Of a DNA stretch of 64,000 nucleotides, positions 36,352 through 48,779 are shown one piece after another. The notes below the pieces were generated by a model. That model worked only from the letters and a program-made list of their open reading frames with translations. It did not search any database and was not told the origin of the DNA. The position numbers and the translations under genes are program-made. Each line of letters begins with the position of its first letter. Position 1 is the first letter of the stretch. Origin of the DNA: Hofstenia miamia (lineage: Eukaryota > Xenacoelomorpha > Acoela); the NCBI GenBank assembly GCA_004352715.1, contig SCFE01000116.1, forward strand, positions 108,013-172,012, read 5' to 3'.

Positions 36352-36640
36352 TTCTCCCCTCATATGAAAGATTGCTTCATCTGAAGTTATCAATTTTGCA
36401 ATACAACCAGTCTCCTCGTTTTTCTCAATCATAGTCTCACACTCTTGTCACTTTGTCCTCATCACTCAAGCATTGGTGTAGTTGAAGTTTGTAGGGTTTC
36501 ATTCCTAAGCACTGTCGAAGTATGGAATGCGTTGATCCAAACAAGATATCCAGCGCATTATTAATTCATTAACGGAATGAAAGTCATCAGGAGACTTTGG
36601 CTTGCTTGAATACAAACCTGTGTTAAAAAACTTCCCACTG
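36352..36640 (-). pseudogene. Tc1/mariner-superfamily transposase relic, third family (copy B, C-terminal half deleted)
   Basis: Retains the linker (KPYKLQLHQ) and SDEAIFHMRG, then breaks: copy A sequence 31338-31856, including the IW..KRPQ block and the whole C-terminus, is missing. The junction reads CCATTGTTTCTCCCCTCATATG. Confidence 0.75.
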
Positions 36641-37218
36641 AAAACAAGATGTCCTTCAAACAGCACTTGGAATGCTAACTATTTGATTTACTCCATCAAA
36701 CATATTGAATTGTTATCATGATATCAATGCTTTATGAAGGGCACTATATGTACGTCTCCACTTTGCATGTAATTGTTTCATTGAAGATAAAAATTAACTA
36801 TATAGAACAGTGCATGTAATGTAATAGGTTAATCATCATGAAGGGGCAAGAAGAAGCCAACCTACTTTAAACATCAACTAAAAATGATTGTTTCTAAACT
36901 TATAATAGTGTTTCAAAGTTATAAGAAAAACATACAGACCAAAAATTAAATGAAGTTTATTTGAAACTAAGATAGGTAATTTTTGTAGCTACTTCTACAT
37001 TGAACTTAAACATTAATTTATGGTGATTTAGTCAGAGCTATCAATTAATTCCTATGAACCACGCATGTGCAATATTTTTCAATTGAATAACAAATATAAA
37101 TGCATAATGATTTTCGCAAATTGTAATAAAGCTTAATATCAGGTATTCAACAAAGAACACCCATGATTATCATACAAACTCAAAGTTTGAGGAACACGTT
37201 CAATAAAAACTTGTGCAA

Positions 37219-38118
37219 ATTGAAACATAGGAACATCAATGATGGAGTGGACAATTAAGACTACTTAATCAGTTAACTGCCAATATCGCAATGCGTCAAA
37301 AGTCACCAAGCTTAACCATTTTAGCAAAACAATAGAGAACTGTTTATTAGAATATGTCATTAGTATAAGCTCGTAATTCAATCTTAGGAAAAACATTTTG
37401 TGATTTTTTCTGCTATGTTAAATATTATTCATTTAAATCATGCATCACATAGAAAAGTAGCCATAAAAGGATTACACAGCAAAATATTTTAAATATATCT
37501 AATCAATTAAATATTTAATGTGCACAGCTTTTCAAATGATTTCTTTCTTAATCTTATAAGAATAGAGTTGCTAATTGTATATTTATGATATTTTGTACAC
37601 TATCTATACCTATGAACAATTACTATTAATGAAACAACTCAGTTGTAGATTTAAACTTAGTGCATGCACACTCTTCAGCGACCATGTCATTTATAGTACT
37701 GATTTAGGAAATATGACTTTTTTTCTCTGAGCAAATGTATTCACTTTTGTTAAGCGTACAATATATAAAAAGGACTTATGATTGCATAAGAAATATATAT
37801 ACAGTTATAAAGTTATAAATACCGATATTCTCGTCTGCGTTCCAAAAGATTATCGGATCACATAATATACCTCAATAGATATATCAGTTATTGTGAATAA
37901 CATGTCGCCTAAGAATAAATTTGAAAAACTTTGTTGAGGTTTATATACTTATATATTGTCTTTCCTTTGTGGTCAATGAGTCCAGTCCTCAACAATTGTT
38001 AGAGAAAATTGCACAATATATATATACATATATATATATATATCTTAAGCACTCTAAGCATAAGCTAACTATGCTGAGAGCTGCAGAGTATTGGCTTTAC
38101 TTCAATTTGAAGGAATAT
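37219..38118. other. Intergenic, nothing recognised
   Basis: Unique A+T-rich DNA with a (TA)n-like run at about 38016-38043. No gene recognised. Confidence 0.45.
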
Positions 38119-38353
38119 CAACTTAAACTTTGAAGTTCTTGCAAGTTTTTGCAAATTACATACTAATACTTAAAGGTAAATTTTAAGTGTCACTAAAATC
38201 AGGAAAAACTTTAATATATCAGTGGAACAAATAACAAATAGATTAGTTCATTTTGATACACAGAAAACTAAAAATTCTTTCTCAGAATATCAAACAATTG
38301 AACTTTTTTCAAGCATTAATATGTAATTTGCAAGAACTTTAAAGTTTAAGGTG
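38119..38353. mobile_element. MITE-like element, 235 bp, about 43-bp inverted ends
   Basis: The left arm CAACTTAAACTTTGAAGTTC and the right arm (reverse complement CACCTTAAACTTTAAAGTTC) continue to match through TTGCAAATTACATA.TAAT.CTT. The left arm has a 10-base insertion (GTTTTTGCAA). No transposase and no certain target duplication. Confidence 0.65.
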
Positions 38354-39908
38354 ACTTTACTTTCATGAAAAATTCAGCTCAAATTTGCGACATAATTCGA
38401 TTTCGTTGAGGCCTGAATACTGAATAATTGTGCCTCAATTTCGCTTTATTATTTTATAGTAGAATAAAGCAAGCTCAACATTGTGTGTTGAGTAGGAATT
38501 CGAAATTTGTTGTGTACACAACACATCATGTTTTGTGAAGCACAAAAATCCAGCCTCACCAAATTTGCAATTTTTATTTTGATAGAAGAAATCTGCTCAT
38601 TATATTATGTGTTTAATTTAAATTAACAAACAAATTAGTAAACGCATTATTTCATATTATGCCATGTAACTGAAGAAGTAAAATCATATGAGTTATTAAT
38701 ATGAATAATGAAAACTTATAGCATTATTAGAGAAAAATATCTCATATGCATATTTTTATTAATTTGCCACAAAATTACTTCCTTCAAATTAAGAATTTGT
38801 TTATAAAGTTTAAATTGACCATGAAACATTTACAAATAATTAAGCTTTGCATGGCTCCTTTTGCTATGTTTACTGCATAGTTAAAAAAGCCTAAATATTG
38901 TCAATAGAACAGTTTTAGCAAACATTTGCGCGTTTCACCTTTTGCACAGTGTTATTAGTATTTTTTTATTTGCAAAGAAAATGACAATTTTGCTTGAGTG
39001 GAAGAGAATGGTACTCTATTTTTACTTTATTAATCCATTTTAATAACCTGTGCTCAATAAATTGTCCGTAAATACTCATTTGACCGATCATTGCATTTCG
39101 TAGCAAAAGTGGTGTATTATTGCTTCATATCTTTGCAAAGTTTAAACTACATCACAACAGTAAAACAATTCGATGTATTTATCTAAATATTCAATTGTGG
39201 AACTAGATGAAATATATTTCGTACCTTTTAAATTTGTATGCACTTTTGAATCATGTAATTTTAATTATACGATAAATTTAAAAATAATATATAATTAGAA
39301 TAACTTTCTGTTCTTCTAAAATATGTTAATACCTAAAACTGATGTTTGCATTGAAATGCAGTTTAGAATTGCAAGCGGTTTGGTTACGTTTGGTTTCAGC
39401 TTATCATATCTGATTTGAAAACGGCTAAAAAAACTTTGAAATTTTTAAAATGACAAATTTGCGTCATTTTAAATTAACAAAAATATGTCAGATGCGGTGC
39501 CAAATTTTACATATAAAATTCCTGAAATTTCTTGTCTCCCGTTTAGCCTATGACCAGGCAGTACACAGGGAGGGAAGGGCAAATTAGGAGCCATTAGTGA
39601 CAATAATTTTTTGTGCAATTTTTTCGGTTAGAAACGGTTCAATTTATTTTCTTTAAACGGTTTGATTCGGTTTCGCTTCATTTTGAGAGGTTTCAGTTCA
39701 GCTCAGCTTCTCAAAATTGGACCCAATTGCAGCTCTAATACAGTGTAAACAAAACGGGGAAATATAATTAAAGAAGCAAGGATTGCTTTTATAAAATCTC
39801 TGAAACTATGGACATCAGAGTTAAACAGGTTTAAATCAGGTCAGTTTGATAGTATAGGAGGTCAGATCTGAAGTGAAAGTATTTTTTGTAATATATTCAA
39901 CAGCTTAG
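38354..39908. other. Intergenic, old repeat traces
   Basis: No gene recognised. At 39360-39740 the words CGGTTTGGTT, AACGGTTCAA, AACGGTTTGATTCGG and CGGTTTCGC recur, as in the sub-terminal regions of some hAT-like elements, but no ends were identified. Confidence 0.35.
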
Positions 39909-40418
39909 CACTAGCACTCCGAAAATTTAATACATCCTTTAATTCCTAATCCGGTCATAAATGACCGGTATTTGTGTAGCATTTATTGCAGTGAGATTTA
40001 TACATGCATTCAGGTTCATATTTAATAATCACTGCTACATCTATCTGATGCAATATCCCACATAATTTGATTAAGAGCCCGCTTTGCTGCTTCTCTTGCC
40101 ATTAATTTTTAACTAAAACGATCAAAACTGTTAAATACATGCTCAATATAAAGTATATTACTGCATAAATATAACTACACAAACGCATGCATGAAATGTT
40201 TAGTCTGGGTCACAAATGACCAGTTTTCGGAGTTTAAGGGGTATTAATGATTTTTAATATCTAAGTCTGTCTGTTTTCCGAAAATGTCATCAATTCGTAC
40301 TTTACAGCAGAATTAGTGAATATAGGTGTAAACTTGTAAAAAATTTTACATGTAGGGAAGTAGTTGTTTAACAATTGAATCAAAAATGGTCACAAATAAC
40401 CGGTTCGGAGTTCTAGTG
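39909..40418. mobile_element. piggyBac-like MITE, 510 bp
   Basis: Left end CACTAGCACTCCGAA and right end, reverse-complemented, CACTAGAACTCCGAACCGG. It is flanked by TTAG (39905-39908) and TTAA (40419-40422), consistent with the TTAA target of piggyBac with one mutation. Inside, a palindromic word recurs: CCGGTCATAAATGACCGG (39951-39968, perfect 8+8 around AA), GGTCACAAATGACCAG (about 40208) and GGTCACAAATAACCGG (about 40388). No coding capacity. Confidence 0.7.
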
Positions 40419-41365
40419 TTAAGAGTCTAATACCCCTAACTGCAATACCTAATGGTAATTTTTTTTATTTGAATTACATTGAAAATAGAGACCTATGTGA
40501 GCGCACCCCTTCTGTCCCGTTCCCGTACCATTGTCAATTTTTCCGTCTTGGTCTAGACCCAGTTTTGAGAGATTTCCACCCCCGTTCGTGCTGATCTCAA
40601 GCCCTTACATCCACTTCTGTTCCCATAATGAAATTAAATGTCCTAAAATTCGTTATTAGAAATCAATTTGAGCACTGAATTGAAATAGTACAGACATATT
40701 CTAGCTTAACAAATATAATAAAATAGCAAGCTTAATACAAAACAAAAGCAAATATTATTTCAATTTGGGGTTTTTGATCCCGGCCTTCCTGCATTCTAAT
40801 TGAAAAGCTAATTTTGTTATTTAAAAAGATGTGATGGAAGAGGAATGGCTTAGCATTTGGAACCTTGAACTTCTTTTCAGTGGCTATCTTACAAATACTG
40901 TACCTTTATGACTCTGTTGTGGTGTGCTGAGCCTGTTGTGTGGCACAACAGTCATTTACGTTTTTGTTCTGTTTGTAGTTTTTTGAAAAAACCCACCCAA
41001 CGACAAGCTTGGAATCAGAGTTTTTAAGTACTAATATGTCAAAAACTGGAACTCGAGATAGAAGTCAAACTCGATTGAAAATCTACTTGAAAATATTATT
41101 AGAAATCAATTATTTTAAATTTCAGTTTCTTTTTCAATTGCAAATAAATATTTTTAGCATAAAATTACTGTAAAATTTCAAAAAAATTAAACTGAACTCG
41201 AAGTTTTGTTCAAAAAATGCTCAAATTCGAAATTTGACCAAATAACTTGAACTGGACTTGAAAACCCTGAGCAGAATGACAATTTCGCTGTTCATTTACC
41301 AAACGTTTGCTTTGTTTCTAATGTGATACTAACGCACCAAAAATGCTCAAAAAGAAGAAATATAT
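40419..41365. other. Intergenic, old repeat traces
   Basis: 40495-40630 is C-rich (CCCGTTCCCGTACC, CCACCCCCGTTCG) and 41050-41270 repeats AACTCGA and CTTGAA words. Both resemble worn transposon sub-termini. No gene. Confidence 0.35.
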
Positions 41366-41712
41366 ATCTCAAAACGAATACCAATTATCTCAAAACGGAT
41401 ACTGCTGTTGCTGAGCAACAAAGAGGTTTTAGCCAATTAAATTGGTAAACTATAATTTTTTATGTAATGGCATTTAGACACAGATTTTTGACAGTGTGCT
41501 TTATAAAATCATGCAGAATTCTTTCCCAAAATTCGACACTAATAGATTTATTAATTTAGCAGTAATAGCGAAAATACATTGTTATGTTCATTGAGTTGAA
41601 AATATTTACTTAAAAGCTTTCTAATATTTGATGTCATATCAAGGTGCTGTCCTATATACATCCTTTTTAATCAGTATCCGTTTTGAGAAATTTGGTATTT
41701 ATTTTAAGAAAT
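41366..41712. mobile_element. Inverted-repeat element, 347 bp
   Basis: Left arm 41366-41404 and right arm 41672-41712 are inverted copies. Each carries CTCAAAACG.ATAC or its reverse; the left arm has the word ATCTCAAAACGRATAC twice. The core has no coding potential. Superfamily and exact ends unknown. Confidence 0.5.
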
Positions 41713-44700
41713 GTGGTATCCATTTAAAGTACCAACCCTCATGAGATTGAGCGAAGTTAGAGTTTGACATTTTTATTGCTTTGTCTATCTCAGTTTGCTT
41801 TCGACTATTTTATGTTTTTAATTGTAAAGTTTGATATAAATACGATGTACAAGAATGAGAAAGTGATGAAATTAAATCATTCAGAATTATGTTTACTTCG
41901 TATCAGGTTTGATTATTACGTAAATGGAAAGCTAAATGTTCGGGCTATTCAGAGACTCTCACAGTGCAATTATCGGCCGGTTGGGAGGCATCATCTATAT
42001 TCAGCCATTAAAGTCAGCTTTACCCTTGCACTCTATTTAGACAAAGTGTGTCCTTAGGTTAGGGATATGATTAGGAGTTTTTACTTCGGTTAGCTTCCTA
42101 TCTAGTTGACTCACTTTAATAAGAAATGCTATTAAGCAGCTGGAAAGCTGAACATAGGTTAACCTATTGTTTTAGATCCAAATTCTGTATCGGTATTATA
42201 CCTTAATACAAGCCTTATTACACATACGAGATGTCTACAAGTTATTCTGTTGTGTTATTATTGACCCATCATCAACTTCTTTTGCAAGACCTCGATAATT
42301 GCTCACATGTATGTACTTATTTATCTATAGGGTTATTTATATGTAAGGTCATTAAGAGGCGAAAGCAGTCAGGTTGTGAACAGACACTTATTATTTCACA
42401 TAACAACAGCAATCATTGTATAAATTCGTTAATGGTAAGCAACAAATGGAAGCACAGCACAATACTACATTAATCACTGTCAATGAGAGTGTTCGATTGT
42501 GAGTCAGAAACCTTGCATAGCATTGGTGATCGCTGCTTGATACCAGTTCCTTCTTGATTACATAATAAACGTACAGTGGAGATATTATGGAATCCCATTC
42601 ATTACAGAGAAGTGTTTGTGACTACGAAAAGTAATAGTAAAATCTAAACTATGGTCAATCTCTATAAAGTGTTGATTCTACAGTACAATTTATGTTAAAA
42701 TCATTTAGGCCTATTTAAGCTATTAAATTGAAATACATATAATTAGAAAATAGTTGCTCAACCCAGAAGCAAATATAAATTTCACTAATTTTGTATAAAT
42801 GTACAATAATGAATACATGTTTTCAAGCCTAACCTAACCCACAATCACAGAATACATTTCCAAACAATCATACTCTTGTAGGCAATTCACATTTGCACAT
42901 TAATTTAATCTACACACATGAAAATAACCCAATACAAAGCATGAACAAGGACGACTTCACAGTACAAACAAAACCCCATCTCTACATTTATATTTTGAGA
43001 ATTTGAGTGTTAATAATTTACATGCTCATAACCTATATGTTCACATTTATAAATTCAATCCTCATTGTTCTAGCCTAAGTCCGACAGACACAATATATGC
43101 CCAAGTTTAATTATGCCAAGTTTCTTGGTAAAATATAAGCATGAACGATGTTGATTTTTACTTTAAAAGAGTATTTAATGATGAAAAAGAATTCCAAATT
43201 TTGTAAAAATTACTGATTTCTAATAATTTGTTTAAGAAGTTTAAGAAAACATTATGTAAACAGTGCTTATGAAATGTGGGTGAAACAGGAATTGCACTGC
43301 ATGATGTTAAATATACAAATAAAAGTGTTTTATGCAGAGTTAGATAACATTAATTTTATTTTTTGAAAAGAATACAATTCAAATGCAAATGCCTAAAAAG
43401 TAATTTGTAAATAATATAAGTTTTGTCCCCTCAAGGCTGAATTACCTCCTACCAATAAATAATTTTAATCCCCAAATCTCTGGTGCTGACCACATCCCTG
43501 TTTTTGCTTTCCATCAGTACCTAATGAAGTCAGCACAATTTGGATATTCTTCAAGTACTATATTGTACACAATCAAACTGTTCAATGAAACTGACCCTTT
43601 GTATGACTTAAAAAAGCTGTACACTGGATCAATTTAAACTGTTAAGTAAATTTCAGATGTTCTGTAAGCCCAATTTATTTGTTAGAGGCCCTGTAGAATC
43701 ATCAATATTGAATCATACTACCTCTCAACAGCGAACAAACATCATCCAAACATAATGGCGTGGGTTGTCTTAGTCATCATTGTTGCTAAGATGAGCACGT
43801 ACAAGTATATCAGCATTATTAATAAATAATTCAGCATGCTTTAAAAAACTATACATTTTTAATTCAGATTCTGACAATTCGTGGATCTAGAAGATCTAGA
43901 AGAGGGGCACTTCTGAAATCTCTCCCTTCCTGCTAATTTTTTCTTCAACATATTAAATTCGCTACATCACATATTTCAAATGATGTTCAAAATGTATTCA
44001 TAATACTATTGATTTTAATAAATTTTTGACCTTTTTGCATTAACAAATTTTTAAGAATTTTTGAAATTTTGAACGCTGTTTTGTATTAATTGCTTAGATT
44101 TTGTTGTTCTAAACTAATTACCCATTTCATGTAAAAACATAGAATATTAGGGAATCACCGTCTCCTTCATTTTACTGTTGTTTTACATGGTAGAAGTTTC
44201 GATCCTAAACCTACAAAAAATGACACTTCATTCCTACATAGAACTCTTATAATCAGCTAAGATCATTCAATTCTCAAATTACTGATTTGCTAAGAATTGC
44301 GAGTTTCAAAATTATTGATATGATATCCCCAGTTCTAGAATTCTTAGTGTATTCTTAAGTACTTTCAAATTGTAATTATTATATGTTACAGAAAAAATTA
44401 ATGCTAAAGATTGCCAACAACCAATGCAATTTTAAAGTAACTCAGGAAAACTAATTAGTCAATGTAGAAATATTTCCTTCTCTCGCCAGATTTCAAAAAT
44501 TAATAGTCTTGAGGAAATTTTTCAATTACTGGGGATGATACCAGACTTATACCGACTATGCTGGTGGTACTGGGAACAAAATCACAAGACATGGATTAAG
44601 ATCAGAATGAAACCAGGACTAACTTTTCAATTTCAAACTGAGACTGGGAGCAATTTGAATTAATATTTTCTTTAATATTTATTTGCTAAACTAAAATATG

Positions 44701-44968
44701 TCAGTAATACTGTATCTCGCCATTCAATATTCTGTTTTGTTAATAATGCATAATTTTAGCACATTTAATTTTAGTAAAGGGCCACAAATAGATGCATCTA
44801 TATATATATATATATATAGTCCGATGAGAATATCACCAAGAACTTTAAAATTCTTATCATAACATGTAGAAAAATTTATGAGGATTCAAAACTTAATCAA
44901 ATTTAGAATGAAAAATATTATGACAAAATCAAGTTTAACAGCCTCAGTACTCCATATAGAAATTTCCA
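41713..44968. other. Intergenic or intronic, no confident gene
   Basis: A 97-codon plus-strand frame (41764-42057) has no recognisable domain. 42050-42150 resembles 2620-2760 (GATTAGGAGTTTTTACTTCG versus GAATAGGAGTTTTTCTCCA), a repeat shared with the CpG-poor block. 43480-43640 gives ISGADHIPVFAFHQY in one frame, faintly like the SGPDGIP block of LINE reverse transcriptases, too weak to call. Confidence 0.35.
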
Positions 44969-45968
44969 NNNNNNNNNNNNNNNNNNNNNNNNNNNNNNNN
45001 NNNNNNNNNNNNNNNNNNNNNNNNNNNNNNNNNNNNNNNNNNNNNNNNNNNNNNNNNNNNNNNNNNNNNNNNNNNNNNNNNNNNNNNNNNNNNNNNNNNN
45101 NNNNNNNNNNNNNNNNNNNNNNNNNNNNNNNNNNNNNNNNNNNNNNNNNNNNNNNNNNNNNNNNNNNNNNNNNNNNNNNNNNNNNNNNNNNNNNNNNNNN
45201 NNNNNNNNNNNNNNNNNNNNNNNNNNNNNNNNNNNNNNNNNNNNNNNNNNNNNNNNNNNNNNNNNNNNNNNNNNNNNNNNNNNNNNNNNNNNNNNNNNNN
45301 NNNNNNNNNNNNNNNNNNNNNNNNNNNNNNNNNNNNNNNNNNNNNNNNNNNNNNNNNNNNNNNNNNNNNNNNNNNNNNNNNNNNNNNNNNNNNNNNNNNN
45401 NNNNNNNNNNNNNNNNNNNNNNNNNNNNNNNNNNNNNNNNNNNNNNNNNNNNNNNNNNNNNNNNNNNNNNNNNNNNNNNNNNNNNNNNNNNNNNNNNNNN
45501 NNNNNNNNNNNNNNNNNNNNNNNNNNNNNNNNNNNNNNNNNNNNNNNNNNNNNNNNNNNNNNNNNNNNNNNNNNNNNNNNNNNNNNNNNNNNNNNNNNNN
45601 NNNNNNNNNNNNNNNNNNNNNNNNNNNNNNNNNNNNNNNNNNNNNNNNNNNNNNNNNNNNNNNNNNNNNNNNNNNNNNNNNNNNNNNNNNNNNNNNNNNN
45701 NNNNNNNNNNNNNNNNNNNNNNNNNNNNNNNNNNNNNNNNNNNNNNNNNNNNNNNNNNNNNNNNNNNNNNNNNNNNNNNNNNNNNNNNNNNNNNNNNNNN
45801 NNNNNNNNNNNNNNNNNNNNNNNNNNNNNNNNNNNNNNNNNNNNNNNNNNNNNNNNNNNNNNNNNNNNNNNNNNNNNNNNNNNNNNNNNNNNNNNNNNNN
45901 NNNNNNNNNNNNNNNNNNNNNNNNNNNNNNNNNNNNNNNNNNNNNNNNNNNNNNNNNNNNNNNNNNNN
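44969..45968. other. Assembly gap, 1000 N
   Basis: Exactly 1000 N; the right edge is a (TA)n tract (45969-45989). Reading frames spanning it are artefacts. Confidence 0.98.
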
Positions 45969-46589
45969 TATATATATATATATATATATCGATAGTAGCT
46001 TTGGAGGCATTTGAAATGTTAGCAAAGTGCTATAGTGATTTATTTTCTTGAATTGAATGCTAAAATACAACCTTGTTCTTACAATTTTAAATTTACACGA
46101 CGTTTCAAGCACTGAAAATGAAAAAGATTTTACTTCCTTTTGCGCCTGAAATGACATTTTGAATGCGATTTTACGGTTAAAAACACGTTATGGGAATACC
46201 ATTATGGGACAATTTTGAAATATTGTACAAATTTCCATAAATAATGGGCATATTAACATCCTGTCCATTCCATATTGTATGGCATTGCAGTTATTGCGTT
46301 TAACTCTATTGTTTTGCATCTCTGCCGATGTATGTAACATGATTAAAATAGTGTAAAATCAATAAAATTGACTGAGCTACATTTTAAAGAAGAACATTCT
46401 TTCATATTTGAAATGCGTTTGAAATCATCAGCAAATAAATACACTAGGATGAAATTTCCTGTAGTATTTTATTATTTACCCTCCCTTTCACTACTTATTA
46501 ACTAGAATATAAATAATGTATGTAACAATATAACGTAAAATCAAATTATTTATATATATTTGGTTGCTTCACAATTGAAATTCAGTACT

Positions 46590-46770
46590 CTATAATGATC
46601 AGGGCACGGAAGAAATTGCGCTTAACATTACCAATTCTGGAAATTGCTGATGTTCAGAATGCAAAAGTTTTTCAGATTCATCCTTGAGAAAGCTTTGTTA
46701 GTGCAGATGTTGAGAGAGTCTTTTCTAATATAACTTATTTATTTTCAGAACGTTTTGTGCTTTAGGCCAT
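46590..46770 (+). pseudogene. Possible hAT transposase C-terminal relic
   Basis: One frame reads SFVSADVERVFSNITYLFSE followed by RFVL, close to the SSA..ER.FS dimerisation segment of hAT transposases. A stop precedes it, and LRLTLPILEIADVQNAK upstream is in another frame. Short, so tentative. Confidence 0.35.
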
Positions 46771-46921
46771 CAAGATTTTATGGCATGAAACCATGGTAGA
46801 CACATGCCTTCAGTACACCCACAGAAAATAATGACTGGAGATGATTTTCTTGGCTTCTTTTTCCATATTAAAGGTGTGTGTCTACCATGTTTTCATATCA
46901 CAAAATCTCGATGACCTGAAG
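46760..46921. repeat. Long imperfect hairpin, 51-bp arms
   Basis: Arm 46760-46810 and arm 46871-46921 are inverted copies, matching at about 42 of 51 positions around a 60-base loop. Blocks such as CATGGTAGACACA and AGATTTT are shared. Most mismatches are transitions, some allowing G-U pairs. Could be a foldback element or a small-RNA precursor; no flanking duplication was found. Confidence 0.6.
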
Positions 46922-47902
46922 GACAACAGCGTTCAAAAAATTGATGTAAATGAATTGGACCGCATAAAATGTCAAAATTGTAATTCAGAGAAATTGTGGT
47001 TTGTTAGAAAATTTGTGTATTCAATGATGTTTCATTTCATTGCAGTTAAACTTTTACTATGTCGATATTTGAAAACTGAAAGTATGGCTCTATGAAAATT
47101 AATGTGCAGATTACAAACAAACCAACAAATAAATGTTGATATTTTTAAAAGTAAAATGGATTTGACTTTTGATTCACCCTGCATCTATTAAAAATGCATG
47201 TATGTCCTATTACATATAAAATATACTTGGAAATTTGTCCAGATTGTTGCATAAAAATGCTCAGCACTGATAATTGCAGACAAAGTTTTGGACAAAAATC
47301 GGCAGCAATTGAAACAAAATAATATGCCTCCTCTAAAATTTGAAGTAGTTGTGCCCTTGTGTAAAGTCAAAATTTTATTTTAAATTTTAGGGAATGTCGA
47401 AATTCTTATCAACCCCTCATGAATGCCTGACGACTCCCCTTAAGTGAGAATGCTAGCTACGGCCTGATCTCTTAACATAACAAAAAGTTTGACGAGTTGA
47501 ACAAATGTGTTTTATGTAGTATAAGCTACTATTCAAGATAGCTTACATTAATTTTAATGGATATTAGGTTTGAAAGCGGCAACATGTCCCCAAAATAAAT
47601 AAAAATATCTGGTTTCCCGCATAAATCCTTTGCTATGCATTAGTTGTCTGTAATATTCAATCACTCAATGTAGAAAGAACATGTACATGTATTTAGAAAT
47701 TCATTGAATTACCTGATTTAAAGAAACATCCAAATCTTACTGCCATTTTACTTCACAAACTTTTTTGTGTAAAACTTTGTATTCTATTGTGTTTTCAATA
47801 CGCAGATACTGTCTTTTCAAAATCAGTGGTACCTGTGATATATAGCCTTTTAAAATGAAACTCTCGAAAGAATGCACTAGAGGAATTTTATATTAAGAAT
47901 AT
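46922..47902. other. Intergenic, nothing recognised
   Basis: No gene recognised. Confidence 0.45.
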
Positions 47903-48085
47903 AAACTCGGTGAAACAGCTGCATCATCTTGTCGCTACATCCATACAGCTTTTGGAGAGAATGTAAATGAACTTACTACACCTGATTCGTTTCAACGATT
48001 TCATGGTCGCTGTGTTAGCTTTGAAAATACACGGAAATCAGGACGTCAGAAACTTCAAGAACTTATTAGACAACCTAATATTTAA
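47903..48085 (+). pseudogene. mariner/SETMAR-type transposase N-terminal fragment
   Basis: A 60-codon stretch open to a stop: KLGETAASSCRYIHTAFGEN then FQRFHGRCVSFENTRKSGRQ. It matches the DNA-binding region of mariner transposases (KLG.SA.E.....AFG, F.W..RF..GR.S.E...RSGRP). Nothing of the catalytic domain follows, so it is a truncated relic. Confidence 0.7.
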
Positions 48086-48779
48086 CAGAATGTCTCAAAA
48101 AATGTTAGTGCAGAAGTTTTGATTAAATTCAAAGTTATTTATTAATAATAATAATAATATTAATAATAATAGCGCTTACTAACATTATTATAAAATGAAA
48201 AAAATTGAACAGCACCATATGAAAAATTAATTTATTAAAAGTTAATTATTAAAAATAAATTATTTCTTGCCACCCAAATTAAAAATTGAAACATGATAAG
48301 ATAAGCTATAGCGGTTAAAAAATGCACAAAGACATACGTTAAAAAGAATAAAGTAATTCCGTTATAATTTCAGTGGTTGACGAACAAAATTTTAACTTAC
48401 TTTTAAGCAAATTATGTGCAGCATTTTTTAAATTTAGAGTAAGTACTAATGTGTTCAATTGATTACACAGTCGTAGCCATAACTCACTGGCCATCTCAAA
48501 AAGCACTAAAATACTAGTATGTAAGTGCATATACATGCATGCACATGGGTGTAAATGATATTATTTACTGACAGCCATTAAAAACACAGAACTGCTGAAT
48601 AACAGTCCGATTATTTACACTTTATTGGCAACGTGTTTTTACTAACTTTGAATGCACAAATTGTGAATCTACATGACATAGGTATCTAAGCAGTGCAATT
48701 TCACTTCGATTCAATTTCAGCTCAGCAGCAGTAACTGACACTCTTCACTCTTCACCTTCATTAAACCAGCAGGTCCTTT
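48086..48779. other. Intergenic, nothing recognised
   Basis: Contains an AAT/TAA microsatellite-like run at about 48140-48170. No gene. Confidence 0.45.

Larger units (their letters stand above)
32721..37218. repeat. Duplicated contig start, copy B
   Basis: Begins at the first base after the single N at 32720 and follows copy A to about 37218, where it runs on into unique DNA (ATTGAAACATAGG). This is the version that connects to the right-hand flank, so it is the better representative of the locus. Confidence 0.85.

Noticed and set aside
41764-42057. 97-codon plus-strand frame
   Set aside because: Moderately protein-like, but no domain, no splice context and no second copy.
43480-43640. ISGADHIPVFAFHQY, faintly like a LINE reverse transcriptase block
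   Set aside because: One short block only; flanking motifs are absent.
44878-46157. Reading frames of about 380-420 codons on both strands
   Set aside because: They consist almost entirely of the 1000-N gap. The same applies to frames crossing 51411-51757, 54298-55297, 60938-61693 and 63338-63449.
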